Shown in pieces: positions 37,046-48,837 of a stretch of 64,000 bases of DNA. Location of the stretch: positions 22,135,106 to 22,199,105 of the forward strand of contig OX424560.1 in assembly GCA_949152475.1 (NCBI GenBank), in the 5' to 3' direction. Every line of letters begins with the position of its first letter. The first letter of the stretch is position 1. This DNA comes from Terebella lapidaria (taxonomy: Eukaryota > Annelida > Polychaeta > Terebellida > Terebellidae). The notes beneath the pieces are model-generated. The model ran no database searches. It was not told where the DNA came from and saw only the letters and a list, made by a program, of their open reading frames with translations. The position numbers and the translations under genes were made by a program.

Positions 37046-37790
37046 AAGAAAAAAACAGAATGAAAATGAGCAATACAAACTGAGCTCGTAAGGCATAATG
37101 GTTATCAGCAAATTGAAAACCATCCCAAATGACGTCACAAATATACGTCATTTGCATATTTACCCAGGCAAATGTTTTTTTTTTTTTGGAAAAAAACGAT
37201 TATTCAAATTCCATCCAAAATCATGCAGCAACATATGAAGATTTCACTATACTTGTAAATTCGGTTGTTTGGTCTAAAATAGCAGATATCCAATCCATAG
37301 TTTTTATTATAACTAATTATTTTTTCCCGTTCTTCCTTTCCAAGAAAACTGACTCGATTTATCAAAATAGTAGGCTGATGAATTGAATTTTGGGAAAAAC
37401 CTATATGAAGTGCCTATTGATAAATATGCTAATATAAATATATAAAAAAAATTGAATCCGTGAAGCATTTGTAACTAAATTAAGTCTCTTCATCTTGTTC
37501 ACAGGGTTAAATATAATATGTGTCCAAAATTTGGGTTACTCTAACAGCCTTGTTCGGGGATGAATAAACAGCCAATACAGTACTAATGTTAATTGCGGAC
37601 AAAGCAAACACTAATGGAATTTCATCAATCAAACTGTCATTGGAAGTTCTGTTATTACATACTGTGGTTGGAAACAGTCATAGTAGATGACGAAATAAAA
37701 GCGAGATAAGTTTACTTAGACAATTGGTGTTGAAGACGCTATCACATAAAACATACGATCTCACAACTTTCAGAGGAATTATCCCCATGA
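37046..37790. other. No gene seen
   Basis: AT-rich, with homopolymer runs (T run at 37178, A runs). Nothing recognised. Confidence 0.5.
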
Positions 37791-37794
37791 TGAA

Positions 37795-38540
37795 TCATAG
37801 CCAAATTAAAAAAGTGTTTTCTATACTCGGTCATTGGTTCGTGGGTAGAAATTACTCCTCGTTTAGCATGCAGTTGTGGTAAAGTGCTTGGTCAACGAGT
37901 CTTCATTTACATGTACTTAGTTTATGTGAGTTTACCAGACAAGTAAATATTGTTATGGGGTGGATGTCAAGTAATTATCAGTTAACTTAAGGCTGGTAAT
38001 TTCAGAGTGTCATTATATTGGCTCACATTGTAAAGGGAGTTAACTTGCAACTGGAATCCATAATTGTGATCAATCCATGTGTGTTATGTCTGCAACACAC
38101 ATTATATTGTCATTGTTAAAATTACAATACTGACATAGTAAAATGGATTAGTTATGCATCATGAAAATTTTCTTGTTATGGTGGTAATAGGTGGATACTT
38201 ATTGGATATTATTGTCCAGAACCTGTTCAACTCTCATATATCTGCACCATGGTAATCAATTCCACCACTTGATGAGTCAGTAAAGGTAACCAACACAAAG
38301 CAGAATTTGTATCATTTACAGTCCACCTGGGTACATTTTTGAGACAAGACCATATAAAAACTATATCATAAGTCTGATGATATATTCATGGGAGCTACAA
38401 CCAAAATCAAGGACAAAAAACACATGTGCATGTGGATATTTAATGCCTCAATTCATAGAAATACTTGAAATAGTTGAACACAAACACGATATTTATTGAA
38501 CTGACCCAAATCATAATTTTATTCAAAGTGCTACCATTTT
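37795..38540. repeat. Low-copy block, unit C (3' part, anchor M9)
   Basis: Matches 53340-53830 in unit E: GACAAGTAAATATT / GGCAAGTAAATATT, and GATGAGTCA[G/A]TAAAGGTA followed by CCAACACAAAGCAGAA. No coding potential seen. Confidence 0.65.
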
Positions 38541-38741
38541 CTCACACAATTTAGATTCTACCCTCATGAAAAGCACACAACGATAGTACATATATAACCT
38601 GCAAGTGATATCTTTTTACAAACTTGAAGTAAATACGCCCACGAATAACGTGGGCATTACTGAACAATAACACATGAGATTCCGAGAACATACAGTGATT
38701 CATTTTGATGATTTGTAGCCCACCCTTCCTACCCACATTAA

Positions 38742-39158
38742 GGTAGTTCGCTCCGAACAGTGAGGGGAGGGAGTCAAAGAGTTTTTTAAAATAAACAACT
38801 GTGTCAACATAATCTAGAGCTTCAAAATGATATATTGTATAGAGTAACTAATCAGCATCCTGAAACTGAAAAGAAAATAGGGGGTCACCGTATCCGTTCT
38901 CATGGAAAACACGATGCAAGATGTGAATATGGACGAAAAAATGTGCAAAAATGCCAGAATTTATGTCATTTTAGGTAAATATGTGTGATTTTGATCGAAT
39001 ATGTAGAAGAAACGAGCACGGTGACCCCCTATTTTCTTTTCAGTATTAGGATGCTGATCATTTACTCTATAAGATAATGTCATTTTGAAGAGATAATATT
39101 CAAGAAATGACTTTTAAATTTTGACTCTCCGTTACCTCCATGTTTGTAGCGGACTACG
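38742..39158. mobile_element. 417-bp TTAA-flanked MITE, copy 1
   Basis: TTAA at 38738-38741 and 39159-39162. Ends GGTAGTTCGCTCC and (reverse) AGCGGACTACG. A second inverted pair, AGGGGGTCACCGT and ACGGTGACCCCCT, lies inside. No ORF. It is the same length as, and by eye about 97% identical to, the copy at 43104-43520, so the family was active recently. TTAA suggests piggyBac or Kolobok machinery in trans. Confidence 0.85.
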
Positions 39159-39162
39159 TTAA

Positions 39163-41822
39163 ACCCCCTAGTGATAATTCTCTTGTAACGATATGGTCCT
39201 ATAACAATTATATTCAACAAAATATTTTATTGTCAACTCTCCTTTCTCCTCCTCCATGAATCAAGCGTTTTAGCTACAGATATGTTCAGATTATTTACCA
39301 GCTTTGCTCTGACTGCATTACACATAAAAAATACTTCGTTTTAAGATGGACCCAGGGTAATTGCTGTCAATCTCACCTGATACTACCACTTAATGTTGGT
39401 CCTGATGGATGACCCAGGAGGACCAGGATGTAACCTGGTTAAAAGCTTCTTGACACTTCCAAAAAGTGACATCTGGAGACAAGTCAATACGTTTTCCACA
39501 TCTCCGGGATAAAGAGGGCAATAAAGGCCCTCGGGTTACCAGCCAATTTTTTATCAGCACAGTCCATGAAAAACACAGTAGAATTGACCTCACTATCAAT
39601 AAAGAAGGTTCCTGAATGTCTCTGTCATTAAATTTTTTTGCTAAAACTAAACAATAGAACTGTAAATAACACTGTGCACTTGAATATAATTTACCATAGA
39701 TGTACTGAGCTATTTTACACCATGACGAGTGATGAACAGGTGTGTATTCTACTCTTCCAAAATGCTTCCAAAATGATTTATGATATAGGCCTATAACCTG
39801 ATTTCCCGCACATTATGTATGTCCATTCATAACCCCTTAGCAACAGCAAAATCGATGGTCATGAGACCCTCAAAGCCAATCCAATCAGAAATTGGGAAGC
39901 TGCTACTCTGTTAAATTAGTCACCCTGTGTGAATAAATCACATCATATCAAATGATTCATATCTGCTGAAAAAATATCATAGTCACAGCTTTTTTTATCA
40001 TTCACCACAAGCAGCTTTTGAACATGATTGAAGAATAAACTTCTTCACTTCAACAACTTACAAATTGATACTGTGGCGTGTTACAAAATATTTGTTAGTT
40101 GTGTCAGTAACCAACTCAGCATGCAATGACTGATGAACAACGGGTCTTTCAATCAGACCCGAAAACATCGTCCTTGTTCTTGAGTGATGGGGCTCATTCT
40201 AATAAATCTTGACTCGGTGTTGAGAAACTTTTGTTTCAGCTGGTAACACGTTCAAGTGCACACACAGGAATCACATCAGTTGGTCATTGTCCAATATTAC
40301 AAGGCAATTGAACCGTGTTCTGCAGCACATTACTGACTATGAGCGGAAATTCTAGCTCCTTGGTGAATTTCAGCAGCAAAAGAAAAAACGGGGAATGCTC
40401 TTTCCAATGCTACACAGTTAAGAATTTCCACAGTACCACAAAAATTGAGGACAAACTCATCAAAATATTGTGCATGTATAAACTCACATGTGCGTAAAAC
40501 AAAGTTTCAAATAATTTGATGGTACTAGTATGTTGGAAAAATCACTATCGACCATTAATCTGGGGGTGTGATCCAACAAATGCACGTTTAGGTGGGTGTG
40601 ACATAAATCGTAAATCTCTGGAGGGGATCACTTGCATCATTTGTTTCAAACAGTATTAGTCATTCCAAAGTCGTAAATATCCTCGAGAACATATTATATG
40701 TGAATATTTTTGTGTTGTACCTTGAACTTGAATGATTATGATCAAAGCGAGTTTCACTGCTGATGGCTCAACAAAGTATATCATTTCTTCATATCTAATC
40801 TTCTCTTGAATGCAAGATAATTTGATTGATGAAGAGTAAAAGATACAAATCATGCTACATGGTTGATAGACTGTAGGTTGGTTTCGTGCAAATAATACCC
40901 ACATCTCTTGCAATGTTATAAATGAAAACTGTCTAGATTTGTTGTACACTGATTGTTGATGGTTGTGATATTACAGTTCGTTTCCACAGTGGTTTCGACT
41001 GGCTAGTTATGACATGAATTTCATGCCTGGACGTTCTGCAATACATGCTGGTACAAAACCTCTTTTGAACGGGTGCCTCGATCACAAGTATACTTCACCA
41101 ATTACACACTCCTAGTCATTTACCTTCAGCTTGTGTAAAGTATCAACGATGTTTCTTTCACCAAATGCCCCTGACTATCAATCAGTTAGATCATGAGAAT
41201 CTGCTTTCAGTATTTTCAGACAGAGAGCCATTTGTCAATATGACCGCAAAGCGCATCACAATAAATCTTACCTTTAGAGAAGAAAATCACCATGGAATCA
41301 GGGACCACAACTTGGCAGTTCCTGACATCTTGATCAAGCAAAAAATATAATTGGTCATGGATCACAGTAAAAACATTTCCAGGTCATTTCCGTCCAGATA
41401 AAATACACGTTGGTTTAGATATCATATGCACCTGTACCGCTCCATAGAAATGCTTCACATGTATTACTAACTGGATAGCAATTTAACTGGATAGCAATTT
41501 AACATTTAGTTGCTCATTTAATAATAATTGTGATGACATTGAATGTATTATTTGTATGTATTATTTTCATAACAATGTTCTATAGCCGAATTCATTGGTA
41601 AGTTCATCATTTCATAACAGGGCAATATATGGATTGGAATATGACTTTCCACAAACTGATCATTTCCACAAAACAAACTGAATATTTTTAGAGGAACTAG
41701 AAATTTTCACGTTAGCAACAATTTCATCTGTCACAGCCATACATGGTAAATTGGTAATAAACATGAAAGCGCCCAGAACCAGATTTTAAGATAGACACTA
41801 TGCTATATCACCACTGAAGGAT
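39163..41822. repeat. Low-copy block, unit D (5' part)
   Basis: Anchors M1 39308-39445 and M2 40095-40290, and the ATCAGTTAGATCATGAGAA segment at 41180, align with units A-C. No gene. The minus frame at 39390-39599 (LSPDVTFWKCQEAF..SSWVIHQDQH) is the anchor M1 read backwards, and similar phrases can be read with stops in unit B. Confidence 0.65.
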
Positions 41823-42913
41823 ATTAGGGCCACAGTAGTTAACTAGATAGATATAATTAGTTATCTTGATAAATCAATTTAGTTATCATGATATATCAAC
41901 CTATCTTTTGGTGAATCGAGAGAACATCTCGATAAATCTACTTACATAATCTTGATAAATGAACTGAACTTTCTCCATTAATCAACTGACGTATACGTAT
42001 AAATAGACATTTAAAGTACTAGTAAAAAGGGAAAGATGTTTTCAGCCAAAACATAAGCGAGACATACTAGACTATATAAGGTTATTGATGTGATAACGGG
42101 TTTGAGGCACGAGTTTTTGTCGCGCTACATAACTCACGAGCTTGCGAGTGAGTTTGCGCGACAAGAACGAGTGCCTCAAACCCGTTATCTCTCAATAACC
42201 TTATTATTATATACCCCCACATAAATACTTGTTGATTTTCATAAAATTGTGGTTATTTGTCTGAATTCAGGGGATATTTAGGGCGTTTTCAGCGCTAGCG
42301 AGCCTGTTTGGAAACAAGATTTGGGCTCCGGCCCGACCACAATTACGTCATTGACGTTTTCGTTTTACTAGCATTTGAGCCGCCGTTGCTATGGACACGC
42401 AATACAATAAGTGCAGCACACAGGTGATCCGAAATGGTAACTTATCGGAACGATCGCTTCACATTGGAAAATAGAGGGAAATTTCACGTAGGGTATATAA
42501 TAATTTGTTTTATTGGCAACAATAAGACAAAGTGAAGAACCTGATTACATGTACTTATATTCAGAATTATATGAAAATATATTATTTACAATCGTTACAT
42601 TGAACATAGTAATAATACATACCAGAAAACCCAATTGAAGAAGCCGTTCCAGGTGATGTCACGGATATCCTCATTCACATGTTTTGTTCTGCTGTTTTGT
42701 CTGCTGTTGTCAAGGCAACCAAAGAAATTGTATATCTCTCTCCTATTGTTGCTTACATATTTCCGTTGTTCTTGTACTTTAAATGATATAAGTCGAAATA
42801 TCGAAATATAAGGTCAATTTATCGAGATATTAAGTCCTTTTATCGAGATATTCAATTGATTCATCAAAATAACTAACTTGATTTATCGAAATAATGTCAA
42901 AAATATGGCCCTG
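41823..42913. mobile_element. 1.1-kb element with TATCTCGATAAATC subterminal repeats (nested)
   Basis: Ends AGGGCCACAG and (reverse) AGGGCCATATTTTTGAC. Both ends carry degenerate tandem copies of T[A/T]TC[T/G][C/T]GATAAATCAA in opposite orientation (41850-41990 and 42800-42900). A hairpin element (42078-42503) sits inside it. No coding. Ends with many short subterminal repeats suggest multiple transposase-binding sites; the target duplication is not clear. Confidence 0.55.
42078..42503. mobile_element. Hairpin-plus-TIR MITE, copy 2 (nested)
   Basis: A hairpin at 42078-42203 (AAGGTTATTG..GATAACGGGTTTGAGGCACG and complement; inner stem GTCGCGC/GCGCGAC) abuts a segment bounded by TTATTATATACCC (42204-42216) and its exact reverse complement (42491-42503). 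The layout is identical to 32118-32698, although the sequences differ. No ORF. Confidence 0.6.
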
Positions 42914-43103
42914 ATTATACGCTTACGTAATATCACAGTCCCCCAGCATGTTTTTTTTCACAGTACCCCAGCATGTTTTAGCATGTGAGACAAATAATAT
43001 ACATCAGTGCATTGAAGTGCGAAGAAAAACATATTTATTTGATGTAATGAATCATTCCAACATCAATATTACAATCAGGAATGTCCCTTTGATATTGCGT
43101 TAA

Positions 43104-43520
43104 GGTAGTCCGCTCCAAACAGTGAGGGGAGGGGGTCAAAGAGTTTTTTAAAATAAGTAACTGTGTCAACATAATCTAGAGCTTCAAAATGATATATGTT
43201 ATAGAGTAACTGTTCAGCATCCTAAAACTGAAAAGAAAATAGGGGGTCACCGTATCCGTTCTCATGGAAAACACGATGCAAGATGTGAATATGGACGAAA
43301 AAATGTGCAAAAATGCCAGAATCTATGTCATTTTAGGTAAATATGCGTGATTTTGATCGAATATGTAGAAGAAACGAGCACGGTGACCCCCTATTTTCTT
43401 TTCAGTATTAGGATGCTGATCATTTACTCTATAAAATAATGTCATTTTGAAGAGATAATATTCAAAAAATGACTTTTAAATTTTGACTCTCTGTTACCTC
43501 CATGTTTGTAGCGGACTACG
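43104..43520. mobile_element. 417-bp TTAA-flanked MITE, copy 2
   Basis: TTAA at 43100-43103 and 43521-43524; same ends and internal inverted repeat as the copy at 38742-39158, in the same orientation. Each copy has its own TTAA pair, and the flanks outside do not match, so these are two insertions and not a segmental duplication. Confidence 0.85.
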
Positions 43521-43524
43521 TTAA

Positions 43525-44182
43525 CCATAATTGAAGCAACATGTTCTTTGACATTAATTTCAAATTAAGTTGAATTCACATTATGGAACCTTTTTTCATC
43601 TTGAATTCTTTGCATGATGTCTTATTTTCTATATTCAGTATATTTTCAAACCACGAATGGACAGTTTTATGGTGAATGTTACTACAATTTATCAAGGTAC
43701 AACATCCTCAGCTCTCAAAGCTTTGCAGCTGGACAAACATCAAAACCATGATGAACCTAAATTCACAAACACCACAATGAAATTGCAATGAACAAAGGAA
43801 ATTGCAATATTAGCTAAGTGTATGGAAACAGCCTTCAAACACTCAAGGAAATTATAGTTGTCGAGGGAATATCCTGACACACTGATGCTTCACCCAATAA
43901 TCTTATTTCAAGAAACACCATTTGCGAGATAATACTATGAAAACTCACAGTGACAAAGCGGGTTGATATTGACTAAGATATGCGAACAACCCTACAATCA
44001 AGCATGAGTTTATTTACACTAATAAGTTCTTGCATGTTATTGTTCGCTTGAAGTGAAAACACAATGCCATCCATCTTATGTGGTCAGATTTCACATTCCT
44101 CGTCACATCTTGATCATAACGTATCGCAATTATCGCCACAACACAGGAGAACGATCATGACAAATTCAGTCCCATTCTGAAG
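43525..44182. repeat. Low-copy block, unit D (middle part)
   Basis: Anchors M5 43660-43930 (GTGAATGTTACT, TGTATGGAAACAGC) and M6 44040-44160 align with 20.1-21.2, 29.4-30.5 and 57.6-57.75 kb. The unit is interrupted at 44182 by the foldback element and resumes at 47123. Confidence 0.7.
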
Positions 44183-47122
44183 CACAGTCGTCAACGTGCG
44201 CACATGATTCCTGTAGCGGAGTTACAGGAAGCCTGCAAAAAACAACAACATAATCTGAGTAAATTGATGGTGGGTGGGTATTTTTGGTTGGAAACACATC
44301 CCAAACGAGGTTTCCAGCAAAGCGACTTAGCAGATAGACTAACATAAAGATATTCTTTTGGGTGGTAGTTTTATTTGTTGTTGACACCTTCGTTATTATT
44401 AACTATAAACACATGAAGTGAGATTATTCCTCAATTATCGTCCGATTGCCCCTTTGTCTACATGAAATCACCGTATAATGGAACTTTTACCCACTGCTAA
44501 TGTGCATGGGGGTTTATTGGTTCACAGTTGATCAAATTCAACAGTTAATGGAAGGTGACACTCGTCTGTTTGTGTTTGTCAAGCAATTGTTTATCGTAAC
44601 AGGCGCTGAAGTATTCACGTAACAGGCGCTTCAGTGTTCAAGTAACACTGGATGTAAAATTGCCCTAAAATTTTTCTTTTCACTAAATTAACTTTGTACA
44701 CATCAATATAAACACATACAAAGGCCAGATTCATGGATTGTGCATTGTACTGGAAAAGTACAAGCATATAGGCTGCATTATTCCTGGCTGGATCTCATCA
44801 ATTGGCAATGCAAGTACCACTAGATGTAAAATTGTCCCCGAATCTCTCTTTCCACTAAATTTACAGCAAAATTATTTATTATATTTAACAACTGGAACGG
44901 TATAATATGTATGTACACTATACATAAACTGAATATTTACAGTGCTCACCATGACCTCACTGATCAGTATTCGTGATTGGGACCAGCGTGGGACTGGATG
45001 CAGTGTTGTACAATGTCATCCGTTTGCTCTGATGAGAAACTGCAGTACCCACAGTCACCAGCCATAATAATTCTCTCTAGGAAAGTTGCTAACAAAAACA
45101 CACACGTAAGATAGGTTAGGTCCATGCAACATACCAATACTGATATCATTGAGGACATGATGAGCACTGTGTATTCAGTTTATTATATTCACAGGGAGGA
45201 ACCGTTTGTCTGATTCTATGTGCATTATTCTGATTCTATGGGCAGAAAGTCTGATTCTGTGAGTAAATTGTCTGATTCTATAGGTAAATAAGGAGGTAAG
45301 CGGTGGGGCACCAGTAAAACATGCTGGATCAACGACAAATTTCTCAACACAATCTGATGGCACACGTTCTATTTACTCCATAAATCATTGCAGAATATGG
45401 GTTATGTTCAGTTTCTTATGCAGTGTTCACCGTTGTTCATGCATTTGTCACACAAAAGTGGAACGGCTAGGTGGTGGAGCAGTTATCCATAATAAATCAC
45501 CAACTGCAAAGCGTTCATACTAACCTACCTGGGTATCTGGACAAAAATTATTCCAGTTGACATTCTGATTGTCCCTAGATGTGAAATCAGCTACAGAATC
45601 AAACAAAATTGATCATAGATTAAAAATAACAGAAACAAACCCGATTCTATGGGAACAAACCTGACTCTATGGGTAGGTTTATTTGATAACCATGGAACTA
45701 TGGGCTACGATCTGTCGTCCATGTTATTGACCTTCTTCTAGAAACAGAACATAAAATCAAGATTCAATAATATTTTTTATTCAGGATCAGCATCGAGAAG
45801 CTGTTAGTTTCATGGCTATAACAACACCCTACCCATAGAATCAGGTTTGTTCCCATAGAATCAGGTTTGTTTCTGTTATTTTTATTCCATGTCCAATTTT
45901 GTTGGATTACGTAGCTGACTTCACATCCAGGAGCAATCAAAATGTTAACTGGAATAATTGTCATGCAATTGTGGTCAATATATCCTGGTAAGTAACTGGA
46001 AGCGCTTTGTCTTTGGTGATTTATGATGGCTAACTGCTCCACTGCCTAGCCGTTCCACTTTTGTGCGACAGATATATGAAGAGTGGTGAACACCACATAA
46101 GAAACTGAACATGAATCATATTCTGCAATGATTTAAGAAGTAAAAAGAACATACCCCATCAGATTGTGTTGAGAACTTAGCCGTCGATCCAGCATGTTTT
46201 ACTGGTGCCCCGCAGCTTACTTGCTTATTTGCCCATAGAATCAGACAATTTGCTCATAGAATCAGACTTTTTGCCCATAGAATCAGGCAAATTAATGCAC
46301 ATAGAATCAGACAAACGGTTCCTCCCTGTGATATTGTTCCAGTTCTTACACATAATAAGTTATTCTGCTGTAAATTTAGTGAAAGAGGTATTTGGGGGCA
46401 ATTTTGTATCTAGTGCTACTTGCATACTAAATTACTTTACAACGAAGAAAAGGCATTGCCAGTTGATGAGATCCAGCCAGGAATATCGCAACCTATACCC
46501 GGTATGCTTGTACTTTTCCAGTACAATGCACAATCCATGAAGCTGACCTTTGTATGTGTTTATATTGATGTGTACAAAGTTAATTTAGTGGAAAGAAAAA
46601 TTTTAGAGCAATTTTACATCCAGTGTTACTTGAACACTGAAGCGCCTGTTACGTGAATACTTCAGCGCCTGTTACGTGAATCCTGCAGCACATATCTCGT
46701 GTGTGCTACGATAAACAATTGCTTGACAAACACAAACAGACGAGTGTCACCTCCCAATAACTGTTGAATTTGTTCAACTGTGAACCATTCAACCCACATG
46801 CACAGTAGCAGTGGGCAAAAGTTCCACTATATGGTGATTACATGTAGACAAAGGGGCAATCGGACAATAATTGAGGGATAATCTCATTTCATGTGTTTAT
46901 AGTTAATAATAACGAAGGTGTCAACAACAAATGAAACTACCACGCAAAAGAATATCATTATGTTAGTCTATCTGTTCAGTCCCTTTGCTGGAAACCTCGT
47001 TTGGGATGTGTTTCCAACCAAAGATACCCACCTACCATCAATTTTCTCAGATTATGTTGTTGCTTTTTGCAGGCTTCCTGTAACTCCGCTACAGGAATCC
47101 TGTGCGCACGTTGACGACTGTG
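44183..47122. mobile_element. 2.94-kb foldback transposon, CACAGT ends, 5-bp TSD (Transib/RAG-like?)
   Basis: The ends CACAGTCGTCAACGTGCGCA and their exact reverse complement are flanked by the direct repeat TGAAG (44178-44182, 47123-47127). The two arms of about 1.3-1.4 kb are largely complementary over their full length and meet around 45675-45820. Each arm carries four to five copies of CCCATAGAATCAGAC (45208-45290, 46228-46320), plus a further pair near the centre. Each arm also has an outward frame of about 70 codons (MSTTN[K/E]TTTQKN..), not recognised. Paralogous units have empty sites at about 21305 and 57793. CAC-start termini resembling the RAG heptamer together with 5-bp duplications are features of Transib/ProtoRAG elements; no transposase is encoded, so this is non-autonomous. 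Confidence 0.85.
44924..45183. mobile_element. 260-bp MITE inside the left foldback arm
   Basis: Present in the left arm only; the right arm is uninterrupted at the matching place (about 46335). Ends ATAAACTGAATA and reverse, with ~48-bp imperfect TIRs including CAGTGCTCA[C/T]CATG and TCA[G/A]TATT. Between them, the minus strand reads MAGDCGYCSFSSEQTDD..HCIQSHAG, a C-x2-C-x(n)-H-x4-H arrangement that might be a captured zinc-finger piece or chance. The insertion postdates the foldback's palindrome. Confidence 0.7.
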
Positions 47123-47127
47123 TGAAG

Positions 47128-48837
47128 TGGTTGAGTGAGTTAGCCTCTGGCTAAAATAAGCATGTGCATTGCTTGGTTCTAAATGCATTTCAATCTACAT
47201 ATATTGATTCAGTATCTGTACACTACTTTATTAGATAACAAAACCCGAATGTTCTCCATCATGGAATATTGAGTTACATTCTGGCGAAATGAAATGTGAT
47301 TTATGAAGTAATCACGAGTATCAAGCAGTCTAGAAGGCTATGGTTCATCAGATGTAGGAATGCTTGAACTCAGACATTGTGAGCATAACTGGCAATGGAA
47401 ACCTTAATTTAAATTTTGTAATGAATTAGATGCTGTCGTGGCCCGCAATGACCACGTTATCAGTCACACTCGCCATCACAATCTTTTCGTCATCCCAACA
47501 AGCGTTATATTGGCGTTGAAACAAACATGATGACACATGGGAATTTAATTATTGTCCGCTCCCAAATGACATCATAGGGCAGCCATTTTTTAAAGTCATC
47601 TGATCGTGGTATAGCATTCAGCCTGCGGAATAGACTCCAAATTCATATACAATTCAATCCAATGTCTGATGTATCCGTTATGCAAAATATTATGGTATCT
47701 CTAACACAATATTATTAGATGATATCCAAAAATGATGTCCCAAAATTATAGTTCTCACGAATATCTTCCTGTGCACTAAACCGCTGTGTAGAATAGGATA
47801 ATGACGTAAAAGTACGCATTTTTCAACCTCGACATTTCCCTTGAATTTCAACAATTTACAACATATACATATCAGTAAAGAATCAATTTACCTCATTGCG
47901 AAGTCTTGGAGCCGAAAACAACTTTAAAAGATTTCCCTTGGGGATGGTAATACCTCTAATCCCAGCTAATGTACACCCAAATGTAAATATATTAAGTGTT
48001 TTAGGCCATTATTGGTAGGTTCTTCTAGAACATTGTTTGAACCGTTTAAGAGAAATGATGCATGGGAAGAAAACAAAGGAAGCCATGCAATTATCATGGC
48101 AATAATGAACTAACGGAATTATAATGGCAATGATTACCAGGATGTTCATTTTCGAATTACAAAGAAAGAGATAAAACCTTGTATGGTACTGGAATATATT
48201 CTATGTGCCTGATAATATATCACTGCATTCATAGGTATGATAACACGGTCATAATGCATCATAAGTCTGTTTTGGCATGACAGTGGAAATATGACCTCGT
48301 GGGCTTTTTTTATACGTCAATTACAACCGAATTGTGATGTTTTATATCACAATGCATGTTTCATTAGAGGTTTGTGGTGTAGCACTTTGTGGTGTAGGGG
48401 TTTGTGAGGACCATCAGGCATATTCACCGAGCCGTCGGAAAATAAAAATGACCACCATGCGTAGACTGGCCATTGGAGAGCAAGGAAACATACATACGAC
48501 GCAATGGTACAAACGTCACCCTTCGATATTTCATGTACGGGGCCTTTTTCAGTTTATTTTCATGTTAGATGCGGATAAACATTATATAATGAGCCAAATG
48601 ATGAAACATCAACTTTTCACAAATAAAGTAAAATGCTGTGTTGTGATATGTATTTTTGTCGAATTTCTAGAAACTACGGTGGCTTATTTGTGCCTCATTT
48701 GTTTTATTTATGTTTAAAACAAACTCTTGCTTCACATAGCAAGCTATTTGCTCCTTGTGTAATTACCATATTGATGTTTTTTTTTAGAAAAAAAAACATA
48801 CTGTGGCAGAAATTAACCACCCAAGAAACAAGACATA
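47128..48837. repeat. Low-copy block, unit D (3' part, anchor M10)
   Basis: Aligns with 57800-60590 of unit F: AATAAGCATGTGCATTGCTT, AACATGATGACACATGGG, and TCACAATGCATGTTTCATTA all recur in order. Unit F has about 1 kb more (58975-59995), part of which is the LINE. No gene. Confidence 0.75.

Noticed and set aside
44166-47154. Outward MSTTN.. frames in both foldback arms as a transposase
   Set aside because: About 70-80 codons, no DDE or zinc-finger pattern; they extend into flanking DNA on both sides.
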